This document shows, piece by piece, positions 42,892 through 52,051 of a stretch of DNA of 64,000 nt; within the stretch, counting starts at the first letter, position 1; every line of letters starts with the position of its first letter. A program made the position numbers and the translations under genes. The notes under the pieces are model-generated. The model ran no database searches and was not told the DNA's origin. It saw only the letters and a list, made by a program, of their open reading frames with translations. The DNA is from Marinilactibacillus sp036039175 (GTDB lineage: Bacteria; Bacillota; Bacilli; Lactobacillales; Carnobacteriaceae_A). The stretch is from positions 1 through 64,000 of the forward strand of contig NZ_JAYXKP010000007.1 in the NCBI RefSeq assembly GCF_036039175.1, read 5' to 3'.

Positions 42892-43962
42892 ATGCGTAAA
42901 TTTCAACAAGCTTTAATGACTGGGGTATCTTATATGTTACCTTTTATCGTGTTTGCCGGAATGACGATTGCAATCACACAAATGTACAGTCAGTATGTCT
43001 CAGTAGATTCCTCAGTAGTTAATACATTAAATGGCTTTGCGTGGGTCATCATGGATTTAATTCCAGCAATATTTGCAGCTTATATGGCTTATGCTATTGG
43101 AGATAAAGCAGCCATTGCGCCTGGTTTTATTGGGGGTTATATCGCCGCCCATCCTACCGTTGAAAATACATCAGCTAGTGGATTTCTGGGTGCAATCTTG
43201 GCTGGGTTTATAGCAGGATATGTCGTATTGTATTTTAGAAAGTTACCTTTTCCAGATTTTCTGGAGTCGATCAAGAAAACCTTATTTATTCCCGTGATTG
43301 CAGGCTTGCTGCTTTATCTGATTATGGCCTATCCGGTGGCGATGACGATTGGGGTTTTAAATGATTTGATTATTGCAAATCTAATTACGTTATCAGAATC
43401 AACAAGGTATGCTTTCTTACTAGGTGCAATTTTAAGTGCGATGTGTGCATTCGATATGGGAGGACCTTTAAACAAAATTGCGATTACATTCGTCTTTGCA
43501 CTATGGAACGAGCCAAGTGGTATTGGATTTAGAGTCAATGCAGCGGTATTTCCAGGAATAATGGTTCCGGCACTTTCAGTAGGGATTGCTTCGCTTATCG
43601 CAAAGTCTAAGTTCAGTAAAGAAGAAATTGAAATGGCTCCAGCCTCGATTTTATCAGGATTAGTTGGGATTACGGAAGCGGCATTACCTTACGCCTTTCA
43701 AGAACCTTTGCGAGTGATTGGACCCAATATGATTGGTGCGGCAATTGGTGGAGCAATCATGATGGCTTTTGGTGTTTCGACAACGGGCGTATCAGGCGTC
43801 TTTGGACTACCGATGGCGAGTAACTTAGCAATCTTCGTTCTAGCGATTCTAGTGGGTGTCGTTTGTTCCGTCGGACTTCAGATACTCATCAGAAAACCTA
43901 AAGATTCTACAGACTCAATTGCCAAAGAAGAAGACATATTAGATTTTGATATTACGATGTAA
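42892..43962 (+). CDS. PTS EIIC component, fructose type
   Basis: A 356-residue permease with about nine membrane segments. The openings LMTGVSYMLPFIVFAGMTIA, PGFIGGYIAA and GGPLNKIAITF and the GITEAALPYAFQEPLR segment are typical of fructose-type EIIC. It carries the sugar and presents it to EIIB. The cytoplasmic tail (KPKDSTDSIAKEEDILDFDI) is short. No clear terminator follows, so transcription may continue toward the purA leader. Fructose, mannose-like or 2-O-mannosylglycerate substrates are all possible for this class. Confidence 0.9.
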   Translation: MRKFQQALMTGVSYMLPFIVFAGMTIAITQMYSQYVSVDSSVVNTLNGFAWVIMDLIPAIFAAYMAYAIGDKAAIAPGFIGGYIAAHPTVENTSASGFLGAILAGFIAGYVVLYFRKLPFPDFLESIKKTLFIPVIAGLLLYLIMAYPVAMTIGVLNDLIIANLITLSESTRYAFLLGAILSAMCAFDMGGPLNKIAITFVFALWNEPSGIGFRVNAAVFPGIMVPALSVGIASLIAKSKFSKEEIEMAPASILSGLVGITEAALPYAFQEPLRVIGPNMIGAAIGGAIMMAFGVSTTGVSGVFGLPMASNLAIFVLAILVGVVCSVGLQILIRKPKDSTDSIAKEEDILDFDITM

Positions 43963-44026
43963 ATAAGAATCTGTACCTTCTTATAGGACGAAATCCCAAA
44001 TAAGGTGTTTCATTGCAAAAGATATA

Positions 44027-44035
44027 TGGTAGAAT
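44027..44035 (+). promoter_or_regulatory. Extended -10 promoter of purA
   Basis: TGGTAGAAT is an extended -10; the region 17 bp upstream has only a weak -35. It would give a leader of about 185 nt. Confidence 0.5.
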
Positions 44036-44078
44036 AGAAGTGTTATTGAAGATAACAATTGATGCAAAAATAGACTAG

Positions 44079-44181
44079 GGGGACACCTCCATTTAAAGAT
44101 AGATGACAAGGGTAAAGCGAATAGGACAATTCTATTCTTACATCAGTGTATCATTTGTCTGGGTAATGGAGTACTGTCTCC
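44079..44181 (+). ncRNA. Structured purA leader RNA, class not recognised
   Basis: Nested helices form one rod: GGGGACA/TGTCTCC (44079-44085 with 44175-44181), CTCCATT/AATGGAG (44087-44093 with 44165-44171), GACAA/TTGTC (44105-44109 with 44155-44159), GTAA/TTAC, and AATAG/CTATT at the tip. The 3' end is followed by TTTTATAAT. This much pairing is unlikely by chance. I could not match it to the purine, ZTP, PRPP/ppGpp, THF or other known riboswitch consensus by eye. A regulatory leader or an independent 6S-like RNA are both possible. Confidence 0.5.
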
Positions 44182-44225
44182 TTTTATAATTTCAAGCATT
44201 AAATATTTTTAGATGAGGTGGACAA

Positions 44226-45521
44226 ATGTCGTCGGTCGTAGTTGTTGGAACACAATGGGGAGACGAAGGTAAAGGTAAAATTACCGATTTTTTAAGTGAG
44301 AACGCAGAAGTTATTGCGCGTTATCAAGGAGGAGACAATGCAGGTCACACAATCATATTTGATGGTGTAACATACAAACTACATTTAATTCCTTCAGGTA
44401 TCTTTGCAAGCAGTAAAATCAGCGTTATCGGTAATGGTGTGGTCATTAACCCTAAATCTTTGGTCAATGAATTACAATACTTGCATGATAGAAATATTAC
44501 GACAGATAATTTACGTATTTCAGATCGTGCACACGTTATCTTACCGTACCATATTAAAATGGATCAGTTGCAAGAAGATTCTAAAGGAGACCAAAAGATT
44601 GGTACGACCATTCGTGGTATCGGACCAGCTTATATGGATAAAGCTTCTCGAATCGGAATTAGAATTGCAGATCTATTAGATAAAGACATTTTCGAAGAGC
44701 GGTTGAGAAGTGTACTAGAAGAAAAAAACCGTTACTTTACTCAAATTTATAACTCTGAACCAATTGAATTTGATGAAATTTTTGAACCTTACTATGAGTT
44801 CGGCCAGCAATTCAAACAGTACGTCTGTGATACTTCAGTTGTATTGAATGATGCGCTAGATGCCGGTAAACGTGTATTATTTGAAGGTGCACAAGGGGTT
44901 ATGCTGGATATCGATCAAGGAACGTATCCATTTGTAACGTCTTCTAATCCCGTTGCGGGTGGTGTAACAATCGGAAGTGGTGTTGGCCCTTCTAAAATCG
45001 ACAAAGTCGTTGGTGTATGTAAAGCTTATACATCACGAGTTGGAGATGGACCTTTCCCAACAGAATTAAACAACGAAACAGGACAGTTCATACGTGATGC
45101 TGGTAAAGAATACGGAACAACAACTGGACGTCCGCGTCGTATCGGTTGGTTTGATAGTGTCGTAATGCGTCATGCTAAGAGAGTTTCTGGTATTACGAAC
45201 CTTTCTTTGAACTCTATTGACGTATTGTCAGGTCTAGATACTTTGAAGATCTGTACTGCTTACGAGCGCAATGGTGAACACATCCTTCATTATCCAGCTA
45301 GTTTAAAAGAATTAGCTGAGTGTAAACCAATCTATGAAGAGCTTCCAGGTTGGAGCGAAGACATTACAGCATGTAGAACACTAGAAGAATTGCCAGAAAA
45401 CGCACGTAACTATATTCGTCGTGTGTCTGAACTTACTGGTGTTCATATCTCAACATTCTCAGTCGGACCAGATCGTGATCAGACAAACGTATTAGAAAAC
45501 GTATGGTCACCAGTTTCTTAA
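44226..45521 (+). CDS. purA: Adenylosuccinate synthetase
   Basis: A 431-residue enzyme joining IMP and aspartate with GTP to form adenylosuccinate, the first step to AMP. The P-loop-like GDEGKGK with catalytic D13, H41 in GGDNAGHTI, and the Gly-rich EGAQGVMLDIDQGTYPFV motif are intact. GATGAGGTGG precedes the ATG. It lies behind a structured leader and ends at a strong terminator shared with the convergent ktrAB genes. Confidence 0.97.
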   Translation: MSSVVVVGTQWGDEGKGKITDFLSENAEVIARYQGGDNAGHTIIFDGVTYKLHLIPSGIFASSKISVIGNGVVINPKSLVNELQYLHDRNITTDNLRISDRAHVILPYHIKMDQLQEDSKGDQKIGTTIRGIGPAYMDKASRIGIRIADLLDKDIFEERLRSVLEEKNRYFTQIYNSEPIEFDEIFEPYYEFGQQFKQYVCDTSVVLNDALDAGKRVLFEGAQGVMLDIDQGTYPFVTSSNPVAGGVTIGSGVGPSKIDKVVGVCKAYTSRVGDGPFPTELNNETGQFIRDAGKEYGTTTGRPRRIGWFDSVVMRHAKRVSGITNLSLNSIDVLSGLDTLKICTAYERNGEHILHYPASLKELAECKPIYEELPGWSEDITACRTLEELPENARNYIRRVSELTGVHISTFSVGPDRDQTNVLENVWSPVS

Positions 45522-45534
45522 AATAAATGCTATT

Positions 45535-45601
45535 AAAAAAGCATCCCGCTACCTAGCGTCAGTCCTTATAGACTGAAACCGGGTAGATTGGGATGCTTTT
45601 T
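45535..45601. terminator. Bidirectional terminator between purA and ktrAB
   Basis: AAAAAGCATCCC pairs with GGGATGCTTTTT, and inner CTACC/GGGTAG and CAGTC/GACTG helices extend it. A/T runs on both sides suit use from both strands. Confidence 0.88.
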
Positions 45602-45603
45602 AC

Positions 45604-46272
45604 TTATTTAAGTTGATTTGTATAATCTAAATGCTCGAAAGTATGCGGTTCTCCGATAGCAACGAGTAAACTTTTGGGGGAGATCTTTTCGTCAGGTAAA
45701 ACATTTACTTGCAATTTTTCACCCTCAGCGTTTTTCATCCCAATAACGTTGATACCGTATTTGTTCCGCAAATCTAATTGTACAAGGGACTTTCCGACCC
45801 ATTCTTTAGGTGTCAGGAATTCAATGATTGCATTGTCTTCATCTAATTCGATAACATCTAGTATTTTGTTTCTCATAAGATTACGTGCAACACGGTCACC
45901 CATTTCTTTTTCTGGACGAATAATTTCGTGGGCACCGACTTCTAAAAGGATTTCTTTGTGTACTTTATTTTTTGCTTTCGCAATAATTTTTTTGATGCCT
46001 AGCTTCTTACAATTTAGTACAGCTAGTACACTAGACTCTAAGTTAGATCCTGTACCAATAACCACAGTGTCACATTTTTCAAATCCAATACTTTTCAATA
46101 AATCTAGATCAGTAATGTCTCCTTGAACACCTTGGACAACGTATTCTTCTACACGGTTTACATCCATCAAATCTCTATCAACGGCAATCACATCAAAGTA
46201 GTGTTCACCTAGTTCTTTTGCAATAGTCGATCCAAATACTCCAAGACCTAATACGCCAATTATCTTATTCAA
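45604..46272 (-). CDS. ktrA: Potassium uptake regulatory subunit KtrA (TrkA/RCK family)
   Basis: A 222-residue cytoplasmic RCK protein. The N-terminal Rossmann fold has GLGVFG (9-14) and acidic D32 for nucleotide binding; the C-terminal RCK_C domain (about 140-215) is the site that binds c-di-AMP in related proteins. It gates the KtrB channel whose gene lies 16 bp upstream. KtrA versus KtrC naming is not resolvable by eye. Confidence 0.9.
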   Translation of the reverse strand: MNKIIGVLGLGVFGSTIAKELGEHYFDVIAVDRDLMDVNRVEEYVVQGVQGDITDLDLLKSIGFEKCDTVVIGTGSNLESSVLAVLNCKKLGIKKIIAKAKNKVHKEILLEVGAHEIIRPEKEMGDRVARNLMRNKILDVIELDEDNAIIEFLTPKEWVGKSLVQLDLRNKYGINVIGMKNAEGEKLQVNVLPDEKISPKSLLVAIGEPHTFEHLDYTNQLK

Positions 46273-46288
46273 TTTGTTCTCTCCTATC

Positions 46289-47677
46289 TTACCCTATAAT
46301 GATGTTTCCAGACGCATATACTTTTGGTTTCTGCTTGCGTTCAAATTGGCCCAGTGCTGTGAAGATTGTGATGGGGCCTAGACGACCAATAAACATCATA
46401 AACATAATCACTGTCTGACTTCCACGAGATAAATCAGGTGTCAGATCAGCAGACAAACCAACCGTTCCTAAAGCAGAAACAGCTTCAAAAAATAAATATT
46501 GAAGGGGAACTGTTTCATCGAAAATCGACATCAAAGACATCCCAACAAAATTCAAAATCACGAACATAACAACAATCACAAGAGCTCTTCTTACAATCTC
46601 ATTATCGAGTGTCCTTTTCTGGTAATGCACATGTTGCTGACCGGTAACCTCAGCCCAGATCAATTTCACGACAAGGGCAACTGTAGACGTTTTCGCGCCC
46701 CCGGCTGTACCACCTGGTGAACCACCGATGAACATAAAGACGGTCATAAAGATAATCGTAAACAGATGCAGATTTGTATAGCCGACAGTTGCAAAACCAG
46801 CGGTACGTAAGGTAACAGCCTGGAAGAAAGTTGCCTGGATTTTACCAGATAGGCTGAGGCTACCAAGCGTAGTAGGATTATGCCACTCTGAAAGCATGAA
46901 TAAAATCATTGCAGCACCAATCAAAAACAGTGTCCAATTCAGAACAAGTCGAGTGTGCAGTTTCAGTCTTCTATAACGACCTCTTAAATCAATCCAGCTT
47001 CTAACAGCGATAAAACTCTTGAAATTTTGAGCGAGATCAAACCAGATAGAAAACCCAATTCCTCCAACAATAATAAGTAGTGGAATCACGATATTAACGA
47101 TGGGAACATCTACAAAGCCTTGTAAACTGGTTGTTCCAAGGTTATCGAATCCTGCATTATTGAAAGCTGAAATAGAGAGAAAAATGGATGTAAACAATCC
47201 TCTGGCCCATCCAAATAAGGGAACGAAGTGGAAGGTGAGTAGAAAGGCACCGATTCCTTCTATAAGGAAAGTGTATTTCACTACAGATAAAAGAAAATTT
47301 CTGAAATTAATCATACTGCCACTATTCAAAGCTTGCCTTAGTGTTACTTCATCCTTCATACTGACACGACGTCCTAGCTGCATCACGATTGTTGCAACTA
47401 GCGTGATGAGACCTAGTCCTCCAAGCTTGATCAGGACTAAACCAACGATTTGTCCAAAGATGTTATACGTATGTGCCAAAGGCTCAGTGAAAAGGCCGGT
47501 CACACAAACCATAGAAACGGCAGTAAACAGGTGATCAAAGTAAGTCGCTTGAGACCCAATCTGCTGACTAAAAGGCATAGATAATAAAATCGATCCCACA
47601 AGAATAACAAACGCAAAACTTAAAACAATTTTAAAGGGGATGGGTAAATTTGAAAAGCGATTCAACAATCGTCTCAT
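46289..47677 (-). CDS. ktrB: Potassium uptake membrane subunit KtrB (TrkH family)
   Basis: A 462-residue membrane protein with four repeated M-P-M units. Selectivity-filter-like segments include VCVTGLFTEP, NAGFDNLGT, RTAGFATVGY and ALGTVGLSAD. It moves K+ with Na+ coupling under control of KtrA. It is the first gene of a ktrB-ktrA unit on the minus strand. Basic N-terminal MRRLLNRFSNLP fits cytoplasmic placement. No c-di-AMP riboswitch was visible in the short upstream region. Confidence 0.92.
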   Translation of the reverse strand: MRRLLNRFSNLPIPFKIVLSFAFVILVGSILLSMPFSQQIGSQATYFDHLFTAVSMVCVTGLFTEPLAHTYNIFGQIVGLVLIKLGGLGLITLVATIVMQLGRRVSMKDEVTLRQALNSGSMINFRNFLLSVVKYTFLIEGIGAFLLTFHFVPLFGWARGLFTSIFLSISAFNNAGFDNLGTTSLQGFVDVPIVNIVIPLLIIVGGIGFSIWFDLAQNFKSFIAVRSWIDLRGRYRRLKLHTRLVLNWTLFLIGAAMILFMLSEWHNPTTLGSLSLSGKIQATFFQAVTLRTAGFATVGYTNLHLFTIIFMTVFMFIGGSPGGTAGGAKTSTVALVVKLIWAEVTGQQHVHYQKRTLDNEIVRRALVIVVMFVILNFVGMSLMSIFDETVPLQYLFFEAVSALGTVGLSADLTPDLSRGSQTVIMFMMFIGRLGPITIFTALGQFERKQKPKVYASGNIIIG

Positions 47678-47949
47678 ACAATCATTTTTCCTTTCTAGTA
47701 CTAAAAATCAATATCTAGATTGTATCTCTAGAATCGTTAAAATACAAGGAGATTCCAGTAAATACTAGTGTACTTGTGAATAGAGAAGAGCTGTTTTGTC
47801 ACCAATAGATTTTAATAGAATGAAAAGGTCCCAAATAAGCCTGTCGCGTAGGGCTTGCGAGACGTTCCAGTTGTTTCTTTTTAAAGATAAAGATAAAATT
47901 ATACCGTTAGAGTGTTTACTTTATAGCACTGATTGTAGGAGGAGAAAAC

Positions 47950-49410
47950 ATGGAATATAATGGGACTATGATGCAATATTTTGAATGGGATCTGCCGAAC
48001 GACGGTACACACTGGAGAAAACTGAAAGACGAAGCAGCTCATTTGAGATATATCGGAATTACAGCAGTATGGATTCCGCCTTGTTTCAAAGCACTGAGTC
48101 AAGAAGATGTAGGATACGGTATCTATGATCTCTATGACCTTGGTGAGTTCGATCAGAAGGGAACTGTAAGAACAAAGTACGGCACAAAAGAAGAACTATT
48201 AGATGCTATCCACGCGTTACATGAGCATGGCATTCAAGTTTATGCGGATGTTGTTTTAAACCATAAAGCAGGAGCAGATTCTACTGAAACCTTTGGAGCT
48301 ATTCCAGTAAATGAGGAAAATCGTCATGAAGAAATTGGGGAATCAAGAGAGATTGAATCTTGGACATACTTCAATTTTCCAGGCAGACAAGGAAAGTATT
48401 CTGACTTTGAATGGCATTGGTACCATTTCTCGGGTGTCTCTGATGATGAAATTTCAGGAGAGCAAGGGATTTATAGAATAGAAGGCGAAGGAAAAGGGTG
48501 GGCACCAGATGATACGGTGTCAACGGAATTTGGAAACTTCGACTACTTAATGTTTGCAGATATTGACTATAGTCATCCAGAAGTGATTGAAGAAACAAAG
48601 AATTGGATTCGATGGTTCATTAATGAAACAGGAATTGATGGAATTCGTCTGGATGCCGTTAAACATATCGACAACAACTTTATGAAAGAATTGATTGATG
48701 GCGTTCGCGCTGAGTTTGGAGAAGACTTCTTTTTCGTGGCAGAGTATTGGCACCAGAAATATAAAGCTTTAGAAGAGTATATGGAAGATCTTGACTATAA
48801 TACCTCTATGATGGATGTAAGATTCCATTATGCCTTGCACGAGGCATCACAATTAAAAACAGATTTTGACTTACGCAGATTATTTGATGGAACGCTTTAT
48901 AAGAAAAATGCTGAGCAAGCAGTAACCTTTGTTGAGAATCATGATTCTCAGCCTGGACAGTCTTTGGAATCATATGTCGAACCTTGGTTTAAACCACTAG
49001 CATACGGAATCGTATTGTTAAGCACTTATGGTTATCCATGTGTGTTCTACAGTGATTATTATGGGTATAGTGGAGATGTCGAATATGAAGGATGTCCAAC
49101 AGATATTGAAAAACTGATGCGTGTGAGAACGGAATATGCTTACGGTGAACAGTATAATTATTTGGACCACGCTACTTGCATAGGATTTACGCGTACAGGC
49201 GATAAGGAGCATCCTCATGGGTGTGCAGTCGTGATTTCTAGCGGAGACGAAGGTTTCAAGGAGATGACTGTTGGAGACTTACATGCAGGTGAAACGTATA
49301 TAGATATTTTAGAACATCGAGAAGAAGAAATTGTTATAAATGAAGAAGGTTCCGCAGTATTTCCAGTAAACGCTGAATCCATCTCTGTTTGGGTTCTTAA
49401 ACAACAATAA
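47950..49410 (+). CDS. Cytoplasmic alpha-amylase (GH13)
   Basis: A 486-residue GH13 alpha-amylase of the Bacillus liquefying type (GTMMQYFEWDLPNDGTHW). Catalytic residues are visible: D235 (GIRLDAVKH), E265 (FFVAEYW) and D332 (VENHDSQ). There is no signal peptide, so it works inside the cell on glycogen-like or imported maltodextrin substrates. AGGAGGAG precedes the ATG. It is monocistronic with its own terminator and no sugar transporter beside it. The surrounding 270-bp upstream region shows no clear catabolite-response element. Confidence 0.93.
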   Translation: MEYNGTMMQYFEWDLPNDGTHWRKLKDEAAHLRYIGITAVWIPPCFKALSQEDVGYGIYDLYDLGEFDQKGTVRTKYGTKEELLDAIHALHEHGIQVYADVVLNHKAGADSTETFGAIPVNEENRHEEIGESREIESWTYFNFPGRQGKYSDFEWHWYHFSGVSDDEISGEQGIYRIEGEGKGWAPDDTVSTEFGNFDYLMFADIDYSHPEVIEETKNWIRWFINETGIDGIRLDAVKHIDNNFMKELIDGVRAEFGEDFFFVAEYWHQKYKALEEYMEDLDYNTSMMDVRFHYALHEASQLKTDFDLRRLFDGTLYKKNAEQAVTFVENHDSQPGQSLESYVEPWFKPLAYGIVLLSTYGYPCVFYSDYYGYSGDVEYEGCPTDIEKLMRVRTEYAYGEQYNYLDHATCIGFTRTGDKEHPHGCAVVISSGDEGFKEMTVGDLHAGETYIDILEHREEEIVINEEGSAVFPVNAESISVWVLKQQ

Positions 49411-49412
49411 AG

Positions 49413-49467
49413 AAAAGACAGTTAGAATGCGAAGATCATAAATCTCCGCGGTTCTAACTGTCTTTTT
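49413..49467. terminator. Bidirectional terminator after the amylase gene
   Basis: A perfect 15-bp stem (AAAAGACAGTTAGAA, 49413-49427, with 49453-49467) has A and T runs at its ends and lies between convergent genes. Confidence 0.88.
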
Positions 49468-49486
49468 ATATAAACTATTTTTTCAA

Positions 49487-50029
49487 TTAGTTATTAGGGT
49501 TCATTTTGTGTGAAGCTTCTTTTTCATCTGCAAGATGATCTTTATCAAGCTTGAAATCATCATTATTAGATAGATGGTTGTCGTGTAGCGCTTCTTCTAC
49601 TTTGTCTTTAGGAATCGCTTGGTCTGTTGTAGGTTCAAGTGGTGTACCTTTTACATCACCAAGGTGTTCGTCATCATACATTGCATGAGAAGCCGTTGCA
49701 GGATCAATCACTTTATCTGATTTAGGTTCGATTGAACCATTTCTTTGCGCAAGATCTCTTTCGATTTCTTTAATTGTTTCATTTAATTGAGCTTGACGAG
49801 CATCCATCTCAGCTTGTTCAGACTGTAATTCCATGTCTGCTTCAGCGTAAGATTCTCTGAAGTCTTCAACGAGTTGCTGCGCTTTTTCACCGCTAGAGTC
49901 TTTCAGTTTTGTTGCTTCAGATTTCAATTCTTTGCGGAACTGATCTCCTGTTTTTGGAGCAAACAATAAAGCTGCAAATGCAGAAGCAGCACTCATCATT
50001 AATGCTTTGGCTAAACTTACTTTTGGCAT
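49487..50029 (-). CDS. YtxH domain-containing protein
   Basis: A 180-residue protein. The N-terminus has a short hydrophobic anchor ending in the YtxH signature SAFAALLFAPKTGDQFRKEL, followed by a charged coiled-coil (ATKLKDSSGEKAQQL to about residue 100) and a low-complexity acidic/His tail to the end. YtxH proteins are small membrane-anchored, general-stress-associated proteins of unknown mechanism in Bacillota. It follows the DUF948 gene by 25 bp, a pairing that recurs in this group. Confidence 0.83.
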   Translation of the reverse strand: MPKVSLAKALMMSAASAFAALLFAPKTGDQFRKELKSEATKLKDSSGEKAQQLVEDFRESYAEADMELQSEQAEMDARQAQLNETIKEIERDLAQRNGSIEPKSDKVIDPATASHAMYDDEHLGDVKGTPLEPTTDQAIPKDKVEEALHDNHLSNNDDFKLDKDHLADEKEASHKMNPNN

Positions 50030-50054
50030 AGTGTAGTTCTCCTCTCAAAATGGG

Positions 50055-50504
50055 TTATTCGTTTGTGTAACGCGCTTTTTGTTTCTGGAAAGTACGTTTG
50101 AATGCTCTAGTAAATGTTTTGGCAACCATCGGACCATCTGTTTTCAATTCATCAGTAGTGTTTTTGGCAATACCTTTTGAATAGTCACTACTATGATCTT
50201 TCAAGTAAGTGAGTGAATCGCTCAAACTAGAAGCGTGAGTAGAAAGTTCATCGAATCGCTGCATCTTGATTGTTGCAACTTTTTGAAGATCTTCAACGCG
50301 TCCTTTGACTTGATTAACTTTGGTTTGAACAGCATCAGCTTCCAATGTGAAGTGTTCGATATGGTCATTTACAGTCGACTGCGTTTCTTTTATATTGTTG
50401 AACGTTGGTTTCATCTTCTTAAATGTAGTTAAACCGATTGCGATGAGTGCAATCAACGCTACACCTAAAATGACTAGAGCAATAATATAGGCTATTGACA
50501 TCAT
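50055..50504 (-). CDS. DUF948 domain-containing protein
   Basis: A 149-residue protein with one N-terminal membrane helix (MSIAYIIALVILGVALIALI) and a long helical, probably coiled-coil, cytoplasmic part (TVNDHIEHFTLEADAVQTKV), typical of DUF948. The C-terminus is strongly basic. It is co-transcribed with the YtxH-domain gene and likely membrane-associated with it. Function is not established. Two adjacent ATG codons behind GGAGGC make the start exact to one codon. Confidence 0.83.
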   Translation of the reverse strand: MMSIAYIIALVILGVALIALIAIGLTTFKKMKPTFNNIKETQSTVNDHIEHFTLEADAVQTKVNQVKGRVEDLQKVATIKMQRFDELSTHASSLSDSLTYLKDHSSDYSKGIAKNTTDELKTDGPMVAKTFTRAFKRTFQKQKARYTNE

Positions 50505-50604
50505 AATGCCTCCTTTACTTAAGCTATTTTTTATTTGAAGTTTCTATAAATAGAATACCACGAACAGTCTCATAGCAACAAACAGAAGCTACGACTAAAA
50601 GATA

Positions 50605-50633
50605 TTGCTTGAAACGGCTTTAGTTGTTAGAAT
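50605..50633 (+). promoter_or_regulatory. Promoter of the EIIA gene
   Basis: TTGCTT (50605-50610) and TAGAAT (50628-50633) are 17 bp apart, 54 bp before the start codon. Confidence 0.65.
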
Positions 50634-50687
50634 AGTAGCAACATACAGAGTTACAGATTTAACTGTAACTTACAAAAGGAGAAAAGC

Positions 50688-51215
50688 ATGACAGACGAGA
50701 GAGCGAAGGATTCTGAGATTGAAATGAACGATACAAAGGATTCTCGGCACAAGCTATCTTTACGTGCAGTTTCAGACGGAGAAGTTTTATCGATAGAAGA
50801 AGTACCAGATGAAATTTTTGCTCAGAAAATGATTGGTGAAGGGTATGCCATTAAGCCAACTTCTCAACTGGTCGTTGCGCCTATTGATGGAAAGTTAATA
50901 GAAGTTGCAGATGCGAAACATGCCTATTATATTGAAACAAAAGAAGGATTGAAAATTCTGATCCATGTGGGAATCGACACATTGCTGTTGAATGGAGAAG
51001 GTTTCAAGACTAAATTGAAAAAAGATGACCAAGTCAAAGCTGGAGATGTACTGGTGGAGTTTGATGAAGAACTGATTACCAAAAAAGGCTTCAATACGAT
51101 TATTTCAGTTATCGTACTAGATGATTCAGCTTTTGAAGTGATTCAGGTACTGAACCAAATGAAGCAAGCTAAAGCAGGAGAAACGGTGGCAGTGGAGATT
51201 GACTTGCAGAAGTAA
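50688..51215 (+). CDS. PTS glucose-type EIIA, free-standing
   Basis: A 175-residue EIIA of the glucose class. The active-site histidines are H78 (DAKHAYYIETKEG) and H93 (ILIHVGIDT); H93 is the phosphorylated one. An unusual N-terminal ~25 residues (MTDERAKDSEIEMNDTKDSR) are acidic and not part of the domain. No permease gene is adjacent, so it probably serves EIIBC proteins without their own EIIA, such as TreP. AAAGGAG precedes the ATG. It lies directly upstream of the walR promoter. Confidence 0.92.
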   Translation: MTDERAKDSEIEMNDTKDSRHKLSLRAVSDGEVLSIEEVPDEIFAQKMIGEGYAIKPTSQLVVAPIDGKLIEVADAKHAYYIETKEGLKILIHVGIDTLLLNGEGFKTKLKKDDQVKAGDVLVEFDEELITKKGFNTIISVIVLDDSAFEVIQVLNQMKQAKAGETVAVEIDLQK

Positions 51216-51240
51216 GGATTCGTAGGATTTCTTTGAAAAA

Positions 51241-51269
51241 TTGAACCGTGCTCATAGGTGCTGTATACT
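51241..51269 (+). promoter_or_regulatory. Promoter of the wal operon
   Basis: TTGAAC (51241-51246) and TATACT (51264-51269) are 17 bp apart, about 62 bp upstream of the walR start. Confidence 0.75.
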
Positions 51270-51331
51270 TGGTCTAGATTACAAGAATTGAAAAGAAAAC
51301 ATAAGAATATGTTTCTGAGGAGGAGCATCAC

Positions 51332-52045
51332 TTGAAAAAGATATTAGTCGTAGATGACGAAAGACCAATTTCAGATATCGTTAAATTTAACCTTGAAAAA
51401 GAAGGATTCGAAGTTTTTACTGCATATGATGGAGAAGAAGCTGTAGAGAAAGTCGAAGAACATTCACCAGATTTGATTGTCTTAGATTTGATGTTACCAA
51501 AAATGGACGGACTTGAAGTGTGCCGTGAAGTAAGAAGAACACATGATATTCCAATCATTATGGTCACTGCTAAAGATCAGGAAATTGATAAAGTTTTAGG
51601 ATTAGAGCTTGGAGCGGATGACTATGTAACGAAACCTTTCTCTAACAGAGAATTAGTTGCACGTGTTAAAGCAAACCTAAGACGTCAATCTTCTGCGCAA
51701 ACAGCTGAACCAGAAGTACCAGAAAGTAATGATATTGAAGTGGGCGATCTAGTCGTTCATCCAGATGCTTATATTGTTTCTAAGCGTGGGAGTACAATCG
51801 AATTGACACATAGAGAATTCGAGTTACTTCACTACCTTGCTAGACATATCGGTCAAGTCATGACCAGAGAGCACTTGCTTGAAACCGTATGGGGATATGA
51901 TTACTTCGGAGATGTCAGAACGGTCGATGTTACCGTAAGACGTTTGAGAGAGAAAATCGAAGATAATCCGAGTCATCCAAACTTCTTAGTAACTAGACGA
52001 GGGGTAGGATACTATCTTAGAAATCCTGAACAACAGGAGAAATAA
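51332..52045 (+). CDS. walR: Essential response regulator WalR (YycF)
   Basis: A 237-residue OmpR/PhoB-type regulator. The receiver domain has acidic pocket DDE at 9-11, phospho-acceptor D52-like in LIVLDLMLPKMDG and K in VTKPFSNREL. The C-terminal winged helix (THREFELLHYLARHIGQVMT) binds wall-gene promoters. It starts with TTG at 51332 after a strong GAGGAGGAG site. It controls cell-wall turnover genes with WalK, 6 bp downstream. Confidence 0.96.
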   Translation: MKKILVVDDERPISDIVKFNLEKEGFEVFTAYDGEEAVEKVEEHSPDLIVLDLMLPKMDGLEVCREVRRTHDIPIIMVTAKDQEIDKVLGLELGADDYVTKPFSNRELVARVKANLRRQSSAQTAEPEVPESNDIEVGDLVVHPDAYIVSKRGSTIELTHREFELLHYLARHIGQVMTREHLLETVWGYDYFGDVRTVDVTVRRLREKIEDNPSHPNFLVTRRGVGYYLRNPEQQEK

Positions 52046-52051
52046 ACTTAT

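Noticed and set aside
44079..44181. Guanidine/PRPP (ykkC-like) riboswitch in the purA leader
   Set aside because: CTAGGGGG recalls the ykkC start, but the conserved internal ACGR and GGGAAAAG-type elements are not found, so no class is assigned.
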